Assembly: GCF_000280495.2 (NCBI RefSeq)
Contig: NZ_CP018016.1
Span: 2,294,001 to 2,358,000 of the forward strand
Length of the DNA: 64,000 bases
Origin: Kosakonia radicincitans DSM 16656
Lineage (GTDB): Bacteria; Pseudomonadota; Gammaproteobacteria; Enterobacterales; Enterobacteriaceae
Reading direction: 5' to 3'
The position numbers were made by a program, and so were the translations under genes. Shown here piece after piece: positions 27,179 through 35,639 of this stretch. Below the pieces are notes generated by a model. That model was not told where the DNA came from. It worked only from the letters and a program-made list of their open reading frames with translations, and searched no databases. Each line of letters opens with the position of its first letter. The stretch's first letter is position 1.

Positions 27179-27184
27179 CACATC

Positions 27185-28834
27185 TTAACGCTGGCTACAG
27201 CCTGCGCACTGTTTGTTCTGGATCTGCTGGAAGAAGTCGTTACCTTTGTCATCCACCAGAATAAACGCCGGGAAGTTCTCCACTTCAATCTTCCAGATCG
27301 CTTCCATACCCAGTTCCGGGTAAGCCACGCATTCGAGGCTCTTAATGCTCTGCTGCGCCAGTACTGCAGCCGGGCCGCCAATACTTCCCAGATAGAAACC
27401 GCCGTGTTTGGCACAGGCATCGGTCACTTGCTGGCTGCGGTTGCCTTTCGCCAGCATGATCATGCTCGCGCCGTGGGATTGCAGCAGATCCACGTAGGAA
27501 TCCATACGCCCTGCGGTGGTTGGGCCGAGGGAACCGGAAGCATAACCTTCAGGCGTTTTTGCCGGGCCTGCATAATAGATCGGGTGATCTTTCACGTACT
27601 GCGGCAGCTCTTCGCCGTTGTCGATCAGCTCTTTCAGTTTTGCATGGGCAATGTCACGCGCCACGATGATGGTGCCGTTCAGCGACAGACGAGTCGATAC
27701 CGGGAACGCAGAAAGCTGTGCCAGGATATCTTTCATCGGCTGGTTCAGATTGATTTTCGCCACATCGCCTTCGCCCTGCTGGCGCAGCGCTTCCGGAATG
27801 TACTGCCCCGGATTGTGCTCCATTTTCTCAATCCAGATACCTTCGCGGTTGATCTTCGCTTTGATATTACGGTCCGCGGAGCAGGAGACACCCATGCCGA
27901 TCGGGCAGGATGCGCCGTGACGCGGCAGACGGATCACGCGGATGTCGTGGGCGAAGTATTTACCGCCAAACTGTGCGCCGAGACCGAGATTCTGCGCTTC
28001 CTGCATCAGTTCCTGTTCCAGTTGCACATCGCGGAACGCCTGGCCGTGCTCGTTACCTTCGGTCGGCAGACCATCATAGTAACGGGTCGATGCCAGCTTC
28101 ACGGTTTTCAGCGTGGATTCAGCGGACGTGCCGCCAATAACAAACGCAATGTGGTACGGCGGGCAGGCTGCCGTGCCGAGAGAGCGCATCTTCTCAACCA
28201 GGTAGTTTTTCAGTTTCGCCGGGGTGATCAGCGCCTTGGTTTCCTGGTAGAGATAGGTTTTGTTCGCTGAGCCGCCGCCTTTGGCGATGCAAAGGAACTT
28301 ATACTCATTGCCATCCACGCTGTAGAGATCGATCTGTGCCGGCAGGTTGGTGCCGGTATTCACTTCTTTGTACATATCCAGCGGCGCGTTCTGTGAATAG
28401 CGCAGGTTATCTTCGGTGTAAGTGTTATACACACCGCGAGCCAGCGCCGCTTCATCGCCGCCTCCGGTCCATACGCGCTGGCCTTTTTTACCCATAATGA
28501 TGGCCGTGCCGGTGTCCTGGCAGGTCGGCAGCACGCCCTTGGCGGCGATTTCGGAGTTACGCAGGAACTGCAACGCGACGTATTTGTCGTTTTCGCTCGC
28601 TTCCGGGTCAGTCAGAATGGCCGCAACCTGTTTCTGGTGGGAAGTGCGCAGCAGGAAAGAGGCATCGTGGAAAGCTTGTTGTGCCAGCAGCGTCAACGCT
28701 TCGGGTTCCACTTTTAAGACTTCCTGGCCGTCAAAGTCGGCGACAGAAACGTGTTCACGGCTCAGCAGATAATATTCCGTATTGTCTTTCGCCAGCGGGA
28801 ACGGATCCTGATATACAAAAGGTTTGTTCGACAT
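27185..28834 (-). CDS. fumB: Class I fumarate hydratase (FumB-like)
   Basis: Class I fumarases are oxygen-sensitive [4Fe-4S] enzymes that interconvert malate and fumarate in the cytoplasm. The protein is 549 residues, similar to E. coli FumA and FumB (548), and is nearly collinear with FumB from MSNKPF to the C-terminal NKQCAGC. Cluster-binding Cys residues are seen in [26 protein letters not shown] and further on. The neighbouring antiporter and fumarate reductase suggest the FumB role: anaerobic dehydration of malate to fumarate as electron acceptor. It lies 51 bases after the antiporter stop, but a strong hairpin separates the two, so it may also have its own promoter or be attenuated. Confidence 0.94.
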   Translation of the reverse strand: MSNKPFVYQDPFPLAKDNTEYYLLSREHVSVADFDGQEVLKVEPEALTLLAQQAFHDASFLLRTSHQKQVAAILTDPEASENDKYVALQFLRNSEIAAKGVLPTCQDTGTAIIMGKKGQRVWTGGGDEAALARGVYNTYTEDNLRYSQNAPLDMYKEVNTGTNLPAQIDLYSVDGNEYKFLCIAKGGGSANKTYLYQETKALITPAKLKNYLVEKMRSLGTAACPPYHIAFVIGGTSAESTLKTVKLASTRYYDGLPTEGNEHGQAFRDVQLEQELMQEAQNLGLGAQFGGKYFAHDIRVIRLPRHGASCPIGMGVSCSADRNIKAKINREGIWIEKMEHNPGQYIPEALRQQGEGDVAKINLNQPMKDILAQLSAFPVSTRLSLNGTIIVARDIAHAKLKELIDNGEELPQYVKDHPIYYAGPAKTPEGYASGSLGPTTAGRMDSYVDLLQSHGASMIMLAKGNRSQQVTDACAKHGGFYLGSIGGPAAVLAQQSIKSLECVAYPELGMEAIWKIEVENFPAFILVDDKGNDFFQQIQNKQCAGCSQR

Positions 28835-28856
28835 AGCTCATTACTCCATAAAAATA

Positions 28857-28880
28857 AACCGCCGGGAAAGCCCGGCGGTT
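28857..28880 (-). terminator. Hairpin between the antiporter gene and fumB
   Basis: A perfect 10-base-pair stem, AACCGCCGGG with CCCGGCGGTT, encloses a 4-base loop; on the minus strand TTTATTTTTA follows. It lies 6 bases past the antiporter stop and 23 bases before the fumB start, so it probably ends most antiporter transcripts or sets the expression ratio of the pair. Confidence 0.75.
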
Positions 28881-28885
28881 GTGAA

Positions 28886-30406
28886 TCAGAACATCATGGT
28901 AATCCACGGATAACCAATCAACAGCAGGGCGGCGAGGAAGATTGCACCGAAGATGGTGCCCAGACGCCAGTAGTCTTTGGTCGGCAGGTAGCCGCTACCG
29001 TAGTAAATCGGGCTCGGGCCAGTACCGTACGGAGTGATGATGCCCATCACACCCAGAGAGGTACACAGAACCAGCACAACCACTTCCATATTGATGCCCG
29101 GGATCGTGGCAGCAATGGTCAGCATCGCCGGCAGCAGGGCAGTGGTGTGCGCAGTGGTGCTGGCAAACAGATAGTGCAGTAAGTAGAACGCCAGCAACAG
29201 AGCAATGGTTGCCATTCCCGGAGAGATACCCGCCATCAGCAGGCCGCCTTCTTTACCCAGCCAGGCAATGAAACCGGTGGAGGAGAGGCCATCGGCCAGC
29301 GCAACCAGGGTGGCGAACCACACGAAGGTGTTCCAGGCCGGTTTGTTGCTGGTAATGTCGTTCCAGGTCAATACGCCGGTCCACAGCATCAGTACTACAA
29401 CCAACAGCGCAGCCAGAGCCGGTTCAATAAAGTTGGCGGCGAAGATCCACATCAGCAGCGCGCAGCAAACAAACACCAGCAGCAGGATTTCGTTACGGGA
29501 CATTTTGCCCAGTTTTTCCAGCTCGCGGCTCGCCCACAGCGGCACTTCATCATTCACTTTTACTTCTGGCGGGTAGAACAGGTAAGCCAGCAGCGGCATA
29601 GTCAGAATCAGCAGCACGCCGAGCGGCAGGAAGGCGATAAACCAGGTCCCCCAGGAGATGTTAATCCCGACGGTGCTTTTCACCAGCGCCAGCGCCAGCA
29701 GGTTCGGCGCAAGAGCGGAGAGGAACATAGAACTGGTGATACAGGCGGCGGTGATGGCAACCCACATCAGGTAGGAACCAATGCGGCGTGCGCTCGGATC
29801 GTTCGGTTTTGAACCGTACAGCGGCGGCAGGTTGGCAATAATCGGGTAGATAGTGCCCCCGCTGCGCGCGGTGTTAGACGGTGTGAACGGTGCCAGCAGC
29901 AGATCGGCGAAGGTGATAGCGTAACCGAGCGTCAGGCTGCGGCGGCCAAGGTATTTCACCAGAATCAGCGCCAGGCGGCGACCGAACTGCGTTTTATCGT
30001 AACCAGCGGCGAACATAAAGGCGCCGAAGATCAGCCAGACGGTTGAGTTACCGAAACCGCTCACCGCCCATTTAAAGGACTGGCCTGCGAGCTTGAATTT
30101 CGGATCGGCCAACTGCTCAGGGCTAAACAGCAGCCACTGACTGCACAGCGCGATGACCACCACGCCGGTCAAACCGATAACGGCGCCCGGCAGCGGTTCG
30201 AAGATCAAACCTACGATCACGCCGACAAAGATAGCGAAGTAGTGCCACGCGAAAGGCGGTAAGCCCTCCGGCACCGGAACAAATAGCAGGAGCACTGCGA
30301 CGATAATCGGCAGCGCCATCATAATCAGGCGGTTTTTATTTCCGCCTTTCGCACTGGCTGCACTGGCAGACGGCGGTGTTGTCGTTTTCTCTTTCATAGT
30401 GAGCAT
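28886..30406 (-). CDS. DASS-family C4-dicarboxylate antiporter (TtdT/CitT-like)
   Basis: An inner-membrane carrier of 506 residues with about 12-14 hydrophobic segments. Family hallmarks are VPVPEGLPPFAWHYFAIF near residue 45, DLLLAPFTPSNTARSGG in the first substrate hairpin, ASTTAHTTALLPAML in the second, and TPYGTGPSPIYYGSGY. It is close to E. coli CitT and TtdT, which exchange citrate or tartrate for succinate. Beside fumB and a fumarate reductase, a likely reaction is uptake of malate or fumarate against succinate, but the substrate cannot be read from sequence. It is divergent from the reductase gene, with an FNR box about 41.5 bases upstream of a plausible start of transcription. ATG 30397 is an alternative start. 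Confidence 0.85.
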   Translation of the reverse strand: MLTMKEKTTTPPSASAASAKGGNKNRLIMMALPIIVAVLLLFVPVPEGLPPFAWHYFAIFVGVIVGLIFEPLPGAVIGLTGVVVIALCSQWLLFSPEQLADPKFKLAGQSFKWAVSGFGNSTVWLIFGAFMFAAGYDKTQFGRRLALILVKYLGRRSLTLGYAITFADLLLAPFTPSNTARSGGTIYPIIANLPPLYGSKPNDPSARRIGSYLMWVAITAACITSSMFLSALAPNLLALALVKSTVGINISWGTWFIAFLPLGVLLILTMPLLAYLFYPPEVKVNDEVPLWASRELEKLGKMSRNEILLLVFVCCALLMWIFAANFIEPALAALLVVVLMLWTGVLTWNDITSNKPAWNTFVWFATLVALADGLSSTGFIAWLGKEGGLLMAGISPGMATIALLLAFYLLHYLFASTTAHTTALLPAMLTIAATIPGINMEVVVLVLCTSLGVMGIITPYGTGPSPIYYGSGYLPTKDYWRLGTIFGAIFLAALLLIGYPWITMMF

Positions 30407-30592
30407 CTACAAGTAGTTAAAAATTCGGGGTCGGTAGCAGATTTCAATGTCACTTTATTTACTTACATAAGTTACTTTAGTTCTTTATTGTGACTTTTCA
30501 TATTCTGCCGGGTTTTTTCTAACGCATCTTTATCTGCATTAAATTAAGAAAGTTTCTGTTTTTATATATTGCGCTTCCACTCGCTAATGCTC

Positions 30593-30606
30593 TTGATTGA
30601 GATCAA
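30593..30606. promoter_or_regulatory. FNR box, perfect consensus
   Basis: TTGAT-TGAG-ATCAA is an exact match to the FNR consensus TTGAT-N4-ATCAA. Read toward the antiporter gene, a start of transcription near 30558 would put the box at -41.5, the class II activator position, with an AT-rich -10 (AATATA, 30570 to 30565). FNR activates under oxygen limitation, which fits anaerobic fumarate metabolism. It may also affect the divergent reductase gene, about 430 bases away. Confidence 0.8.
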
Positions 30607-30672
30607 AAAAACGCAAGCACTATAGGTTTTTTTTATATTTTTTAATACCCACATAGCAGTATGTGGTTATTC

Positions 30673-30688
30673 TGTGAGAAACATCTCA
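30673..30688. promoter_or_regulatory. Possible CRP site
   Basis: TGTGA-N6-TCTCA matches the CRP consensus TGTGA-N6-TCACA at nine of ten informative positions. It lies in the divergent region between antiporter and reductase genes. Catabolite control of C4-dicarboxylate genes is common, but binding here is inferred from the motif only. Confidence 0.45.
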
Positions 30689-31034
30689 ATTGTTAAATAT
30701 TGGTGCTGATAATAAATCTCATTTGCCGTTTTTTGTTCGCTAACTAATTGATAGTTTTGTTTTTATTTGGCTTTGGGAAAACCTTTGCTACGTTGAACAG
30801 GTAATCGCAATGTTACCGGTAATTAATATGATGTGAATATATTATTTAAAATTGATAATACAGTAGAGGTAGTGCTGTTATTAAGGTGGTTAAATAGTTT
30901 TTTAACTAACGTAATTAATTTTGTAAATAGAATTAGAGGTATATTAAATACACGACAAATGGATTTCCAAACGAAAATAAAAAATAAATCCGTCACCGAA
31001 TTCAAAGTTTATAAATTTAGATTTGGAGTTAAAT

Positions 31035-33812
31035 ATGACCAGCAACGAGCGCATCCTCAGCCCCTTTACATTACCAAACGGCGTAGAACTGAAAAACCGT
31101 TTGTTAATGGCTCCGATGACCACCTGCACCGGTTATTACGATGGTACTGTCACCAGTGAACTGGTTGAATATTATCGTGTACGTGCCGGTAGCATTGGGA
31201 CAATTATCGTAGAGTGTTGTTTTGTTGACGATCTGGGTCTCGCATTCCCCGGCGCAATTGGTATTGATAACGACGAAAAAATTGCCGGTCTGGCAAAAAT
31301 CGCCGAAGCCATCAAAGCTGAAGGCTCTAAAGCGATCCTGCAAATTTACCACGGCGGCCGCATGGTCGAGCCAAAACTGATTGGCGGTCGTACGCCGATT
31401 GCGCCAAGCGCGATTGCCGCTCCGCGTGACAGTGCAGCCACGCCGGTGGCGATGACCACAGCGGAAGTTGAAGCGATGGTGGTGAAATTTGGTGAAGCGG
31501 TACGCCGCGCCATTCAGGCCGGTTTTGACGGCGTGGAAATCCACGGCGCCAATACTTACCTGATCCAGCAATTCTTTTCACCGAACTCGAACCAGCGTGA
31601 TGACGAGTGGGGCGGCAGCCGCGATAACCGCGCAAAATTCCCGCTGGCGGTGTTGGATATCACCCACAAAATGGCGCGTCAGTACGCGGATGATGCCTTT
31701 ATTATTGGTTACCGCTTCTCGCCGGAAGAGCTGGAAGTTCCTGGAATCCGCTTTGATGACACCATGTTCCTGCTGGAAAAACTGGCGGCGCGCGGTGTCG
31801 ATTACCTGCACTTCTCTGTTGGCGCGGCGCTGCGTCCTTCCATTAATGACACCAGCGATCCGACGCCGTTGATTGATAAATATTGCGCAATGCGCTCTGA
31901 CGTCCTGGCGCAGGTTCCGGTGATGGGGGTGGGCGGCGTGGTTAACGCGGCTGACGCAGAGCAGGGGCTGGATCACGGTTACGATCTGATCGCCGTGGGC
32001 CGTGCCTGCATCGCTTATCCGGACTGGGCGGCACGCATCGCTAAGGGTGAAAACCTCGATTTGTTTATCGACAGCACCCAGCGTGAAGTGCTGAATATTC
32101 CGGAACCGCTGTGGCGCTTCTCGCTGGTGGAAGCGATGATTCGCGACATGAGCATGGGCGAAGCGAAATTTAAACCGGGCCTGTTCGTTGAAACGGTACA
32201 GGACGACACCAGCGAAATGGTGATTAACGTTAGCCTGGAAACCGACCGTATTGCCGGTATCGAACTGGCCTCTGCGCCGCAAAGCGTAGAGTTCACCAGC
32301 AGCTTTGAAGAGATCCGCGATCGCATCCTGGATGCCAATTCGCCGCATGTCGATGCTATCTCCGGCGCAACCAGCCAGAGTGAAGCAGTGAAAAAAGCGG
32401 TGTCGAAAGCGATGCTGAAATCCAGCAAAGCGCGCGTGGCCGAAGAGGGTGGTGATGTCCTGGCCGTGAAAAATTACGATGTCGTGGTTGTGGGTAGCGG
32501 CGGCGCTGGCCTGGCGGCAGCCATTCAGGCGCACGACGAAGGCGCAAGCGTGCTGATCGTTGAGAAAATGCCGACCATCGGTGGTAACACCATTAAAGCC
32601 TCTGCCGGGATGAACGCGGCAGAAACCCGCTTCCAGCGCGTAAAAGGCATCCAGGACAGCAAAGAGCTGTTCTTCGCTGAAACGCTGAAAGGCGGCGGTA
32701 ACAAAAACAACCCGGAACTGCTGCGCCGCTTTGTGGAAAATGCGCCGGAAGCGATCGAATGGCTGGCGCGTCGCGGCATCATGCTGAACGACATTACCAC
32801 AACTGGCGGCATGAGCATCGACCGTACGCACCGTCCGCGTGACGGATCGGCCGTCGGCGGTTACCTGATTAGCGGCCTGGTGCGTAACGTCACTAAACGC
32901 GGCATCGATGTGATGCTGGATACGTCCGTCGAAGAGATCCTGTTCACTGAGGGTGAAGTGCGCGGCGTACGTCTGCTGAATGACGAGCAGGAAACCCTGA
33001 ATGTTCAGGCGAAAAGCGTAATTGTGGCGACCGGCGGCTTCAGCGCCAACAGCGCGATGGTCGTGAAATACCGTCCGGATCTGGAAGGTTTCGTCACCAC
33101 CAACCATAAAGGCGCAACCGGCGGCGGTATCGCACTGCTGGAACGTCTGGGTGCTGGAACCGTGGATATGGGCGAAATCCAGATCCACCCGACCGTTGAG
33201 CAGAAAACCTCCTATCTGGTTTCTGAGTCCATTCGTGGCGGCGGTGCAATTCTGGTCAGTCAGCAGGGCAAACGCTTCTACAATGAGATGTCGACCCGCG
33301 ATAAAGTCTCAGCGGCAATCATCGCGCTGCCGGAACATTACGCTTACATCGTGTTTGATGAGCATGTCAGAGCGAAAAACAAAGCGGCTGACGAGTACAT
33401 TGCGAAAGGCCTGGTGACCAGCGCCAGCTCTCCGCGCGAACTGGCGGACAAACTGGGCATTGACTATCATGCGTTCCTTGCCACGCTTGAACGTTACAAT
33501 GGCTTTGTGGAAAAACAGCACGATGAAGATTTCGGTCGTACCACCGCGCTGCGTGCTCCGATTAACGAAGGCCCGTTCCACGCCATTCAGATTGCGCCAG
33601 GTGTACACCACACCATGGGCGGCGTGACCATCAACACTGAAACGGAAGTGCTGAATACCGCGCATCAGGTCATTCCGGGCGCGTATGCAGCGGGTGAAGT
33701 GGTTGGCGGTATCCACGGCGGTAACCGTATCGGCGGTAACGCGGTTGCCGATATCATCATCTTCGGTTCGCTGGCGGGACATCAGGCGGCGGTTCGCGCC
33801 AAACGTAGTTAA
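31035..33812 (+). CDS. Soluble three-domain NADH:fumarate reductase-like flavoprotein
   Basis: The 925-residue protein fuses three flavin domains: an Old Yellow Enzyme-like NADH:flavin oxidoreductase (about 1-355, ERILSPFTLPNGVELKNRLL), an FMN_bind domain with the flavinylation motif SGAT (Thr446), and a fumarate reductase flavoprotein domain (about 480-925) with GSGGAG for FAD, GGNTIKASAGMNAAET and HTMGGVTINT. This architecture matches the cytoplasmic NADH:fumarate reductase described in Klebsiella pneumoniae, in which ApbE links FMN to the middle domain. Electrons would pass NADH to FMN to bound FMN to FAD to fumarate. The next gene is apbE. Start ATG 31035 has a GGAG site; TTG 31023 is less likely. 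It should reoxidise NADH without a membrane chain. Confidence 0.9.
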   Translation: MTSNERILSPFTLPNGVELKNRLLMAPMTTCTGYYDGTVTSELVEYYRVRAGSIGTIIVECCFVDDLGLAFPGAIGIDNDEKIAGLAKIAEAIKAEGSKAILQIYHGGRMVEPKLIGGRTPIAPSAIAAPRDSAATPVAMTTAEVEAMVVKFGEAVRRAIQAGFDGVEIHGANTYLIQQFFSPNSNQRDDEWGGSRDNRAKFPLAVLDITHKMARQYADDAFIIGYRFSPEELEVPGIRFDDTMFLLEKLAARGVDYLHFSVGAALRPSINDTSDPTPLIDKYCAMRSDVLAQVPVMGVGGVVNAADAEQGLDHGYDLIAVGRACIAYPDWAARIAKGENLDLFIDSTQREVLNIPEPLWRFSLVEAMIRDMSMGEAKFKPGLFVETVQDDTSEMVINVSLETDRIAGIELASAPQSVEFTSSFEEIRDRILDANSPHVDAISGATSQSEAVKKAVSKAMLKSSKARVAEEGGDVLAVKNYDVVVVGSGGAGLAAAIQAHDEGASVLIVEKMPTIGGNTIKASAGMNAAETRFQRVKGIQDSKELFFAETLKGGGNKNNPELLRRFVENAPEAIEWLARRGIMLNDITTTGGMSIDRTHRPRDGSAVGGYLISGLVRNVTKRGIDVMLDTSVEEILFTEGEVRGVRLLNDEQETLNVQAKSVIVATGGFSANSAMVVKYRPDLEGFVTTNHKGATGGGIALLERLGAGTVDMGEIQIHPTVEQKTSYLVSESIRGGGAILVSQQGKRFYNEMSTRDKVSAAIIALPEHYAYIVFDEHVRAKNKAADEYIAKGLVTSASSPRELADKLGIDYHAFLATLERYNGFVEKQHDEDFGRTTALRAPINEGPFHAIQIAPGVHHTMGGVTINTETEVLNTAHQVIPGAYAAGEVVGGIHGGNRIGGNAVADIIIFGSLAGHQAAVRAKRS

Positions 33813-33976
33813 ACGCTGTAGCCGGGCAATCGGCTATTCACAGCACTGATAATCAGAGCCGTCATCAGGTACTATTGCCGGGTGGCGGCTTTGTTGCAGA
33901 TGGATTGCGTAAATCTTCCGGACTCAATCCGCTGGCAAGCCTGTTAAGCAGGTATCCGTCAATGAAGGAGAGTGCG

Positions 33977-34939
33977 ATGTCTGATAACCGTGTCTGGAGC
34001 TACTCTGCGGTGCTGATGGGCTCGCCCATACTGCTGAAACTCTTCTCCCACGACGAAGCGCTCGCGTCGCGCGTTTTTTCGCTGATCAAACAGTACGAAG
34101 ATCTCTTTACCGTTAACCGTGCCGATTCGCAGGTAATGGACATCAACCACGCCGCCGGACATCATCCGGTTGTCGTCAGCCGTCCGGTGTATGAACTGAT
34201 CAAATGCGCCAAAGCCGCCAGCCAACTACCCGACAGCGCGTTTAATCTGGCGATCGGCCCGCTGGTGAAACTGTGGCGCATCGGTTTTAAGGGTGATTCC
34301 GTTCCGCCCGCGGATGAGATTGCCGCGCGGCTGCGCATCACGCGCCCGCAGGATGTTATTCTTGATGATGCCGCCGCCAGTGTGTTTCTGGCGCAGCCTG
34401 GTATGGAGATCGATCTGGGGGCAATCGCTAAAGGATTTATCGCCGACCGGGTGCGCGACTACCTGCATCAACAGGGCGTCAGCGACGGGTTGATCAACCT
34501 GGGCGGCAATGTACAAACGCTGGGATCGCCACAGGGCGGGTGGACCATCGGCGTGAAAAAACCCTTCGCCGCTGCCGATGCGCTGGTGGGCTCGATTGAA
34601 GTCGTGAACAAATCGGTGGTGACATCCGGCACTTATGAGCGCTATTTCGAGCAGGATGGCAAGCTATGGCACCATATCCTCGATCCGCGCAGCGGCTATC
34701 CGCTGAATAACGAGCTCGACAGCGTGACCGTGATTTCCACCGACTCCCTCGATGGTGATATCTGGACCACGCTGCTGTTTGGGCTGGGTGTTGAAAAGGG
34801 CTGCTCATTGCTGCGCCAGCGGCAGGATATTGAAGCGATTTTTGTCAGCAAAAACCGCGAAATTACCCTCTCATCCCGGCGTCAGTTCCGCTTCACGCCG
34901 CTCGATGCCAGCTACCGGCTTACTGACTGTACTGCTTAA
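33977..34939 (+). CDS. apbE: FAD:protein FMN transferase ApbE
   Basis: ApbE uses FAD to attach FMN through a phosphoester bond to Thr or Ser of an SGAT-type motif. The 320-residue protein shows the family blocks MGSPILLKLFS, FNLAIGPLVKLWRIGF, DLGAIAKGFIADRV, LINLGGNVQTLGS and HHILDPRSGYPLNN. It has no lipoprotein signal, so it is a cytoplasmic form, as needed for the soluble reductase encoded 164 bases upstream, which carries a matching SGAT site. Start ATG 33977 follows a GGAG site. Its last 20 bases overlap the convergent dcuR gene. The short spacer from the reductase contains GC-rich inverted pieces but no clear terminator. Confidence 0.92.
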   Translation: MSDNRVWSYSAVLMGSPILLKLFSHDEALASRVFSLIKQYEDLFTVNRADSQVMDINHAAGHHPVVVSRPVYELIKCAKAASQLPDSAFNLAIGPLVKLWRIGFKGDSVPPADEIAARLRITRPQDVILDDAAASVFLAQPGMEIDLGAIAKGFIADRVRDYLHQQGVSDGLINLGGNVQTLGSPQGGWTIGVKKPFAAADALVGSIEVVNKSVVTSGTYERYFEQDGKLWHHILDPRSGYPLNNELDSVTVISTDSLDGDIWTTLLFGLGVEKGCSLLRQRQDIEAIFVSKNREITLSSRRQFRFTPLDASYRLTDCTA

Positions 34940-35639
34940 GCAGGCTGTACTGTTCAGCAATTAACTGATAGCGGTAAACCGGTCGCCCGGTGGCGCCATA
35001 GTGAATGGTGGTGTAGAGAATGTTAATCTGCGCCAGCCAAATCAGATACTTACGGCAGGAGACGCGAGAAATGTTGACTGCGTTTGCCAGTTCATCGGTT
35101 GAAAATTCAATACCCGGATGGGCGTCAATCCACTGACAAATGGTACGCAGGGTTTGCGCGGTCAGCCCTTTTGGCAGACGACGAGTGTCAGTCACTTCCG
35201 GTGCGCCGCCGTGCAGCAGGCGATCCACATCCGATTGCTCATAGTAAGGACGCGCATCCATCAGCTTGCGCTTTTCGCGCCACGTAGTGAGCGCCTCTTC
35301 GAAACGCGGGAACTGGAACGGTTTAATTAAGTAATCGACCACACCGTAGTGCAGTGAGGTCTGAATGGTAGCGGCATCGGCAGACGACGTAATCATAATG
35401 ACGTCGATAGCGCGCCCGCTGGCGCGAATAATCGGCAGCAGATCCAGCCCGCTATCCTGTTGCATATACACGTCCAGCAGTACCAGATCGATATCGCGCA
35501 GCGGATCTTTAATCATCTCCTCAGCCTGATGCAGCGACGACGCAGTCCCGCAGCACTGAAAGCCAGCAATCTGCGTCACATACATGCGGTTCAGTTCTGC
35601 TACCATGGCATCATCGTCAACAATTAATACATTTATCAC
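34920..35639 (-). CDS. dcuR: Two-component response regulator DcuR
   Basis: DcuR is the CitB-type response regulator of C4-dicarboxylate sensing. The 239-residue protein is collinear with E. coli DcuR. The receiver domain has the acidic triad DDD (8-10), phosphoacceptor Asp56 (LVLLDVYMQ) and IKPF. The output part includes RRLPKGLTAQTLRTICQWID and the helix-turn-helix FSTDELANAVNISRVSCRKY. Its start overlaps the dcuS stop (ATGA). In E. coli DcuR activates fumB, dcuB and frd under anaerobic conditions with C4-dicarboxylates, so the neighbouring antiporter, fumB and reductase genes are likely targets. Confidence 0.93.
   Translation of the reverse strand: MINVLIVDDDAMVAELNRMYVTQIAGFQCCGTASSLHQAEEMIKDPLRDIDLVLLDVYMQQDSGLDLLPIIRASGRAIDVIMITSSADAATIQTSLHYGVVDYLIKPFQFPRFEEALTTWREKRKLMDARPYYEQSDVDRLLHGGAPEVTDTRRLPKGLTAQTLRTICQWIDAHPGIEFSTDELANAVNISRVSCRKYLIWLAQINILYTTIHYGATGRPVYRYQLIAEQYSLLKQYSQ

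Larger units (their letters stand above)
26888..27184. other. Spacer holding two facing terminators
   Basis: No gene is visible here. The stretch is AT-rich up to about 27060 and then returns to the composition of the core genome, marking the right edge of the T6SS cargo region. It contains a plus-strand terminator (27032-27057) and the terminator of fumB (27145-27178). Confidence 0.6.
30407..31034. other. AT-rich divergent promoter region
   Basis: No gene is visible in these 628 bases between the antiporter (minus) and the reductase (plus). The region is strongly AT-rich and holds a perfect FNR box (30593-30606) and a near-consensus CRP site (30673-30688). The half nearer to the reductase contains long A/T runs but no further motif that I can name. 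Confidence 0.7.

Noticed and set aside
27107..28270. Long plus-strand frame opposite fumB
   Set aside because: It is antisense to a well-conserved enzyme and its translation resembles no family; it results from high GC codon bias.
33813..33976. REP-like element between the reductase gene and apbE
   Set aside because: Two GCCGGG-containing pieces face each other, but the match to known REP/BIME units is too weak.
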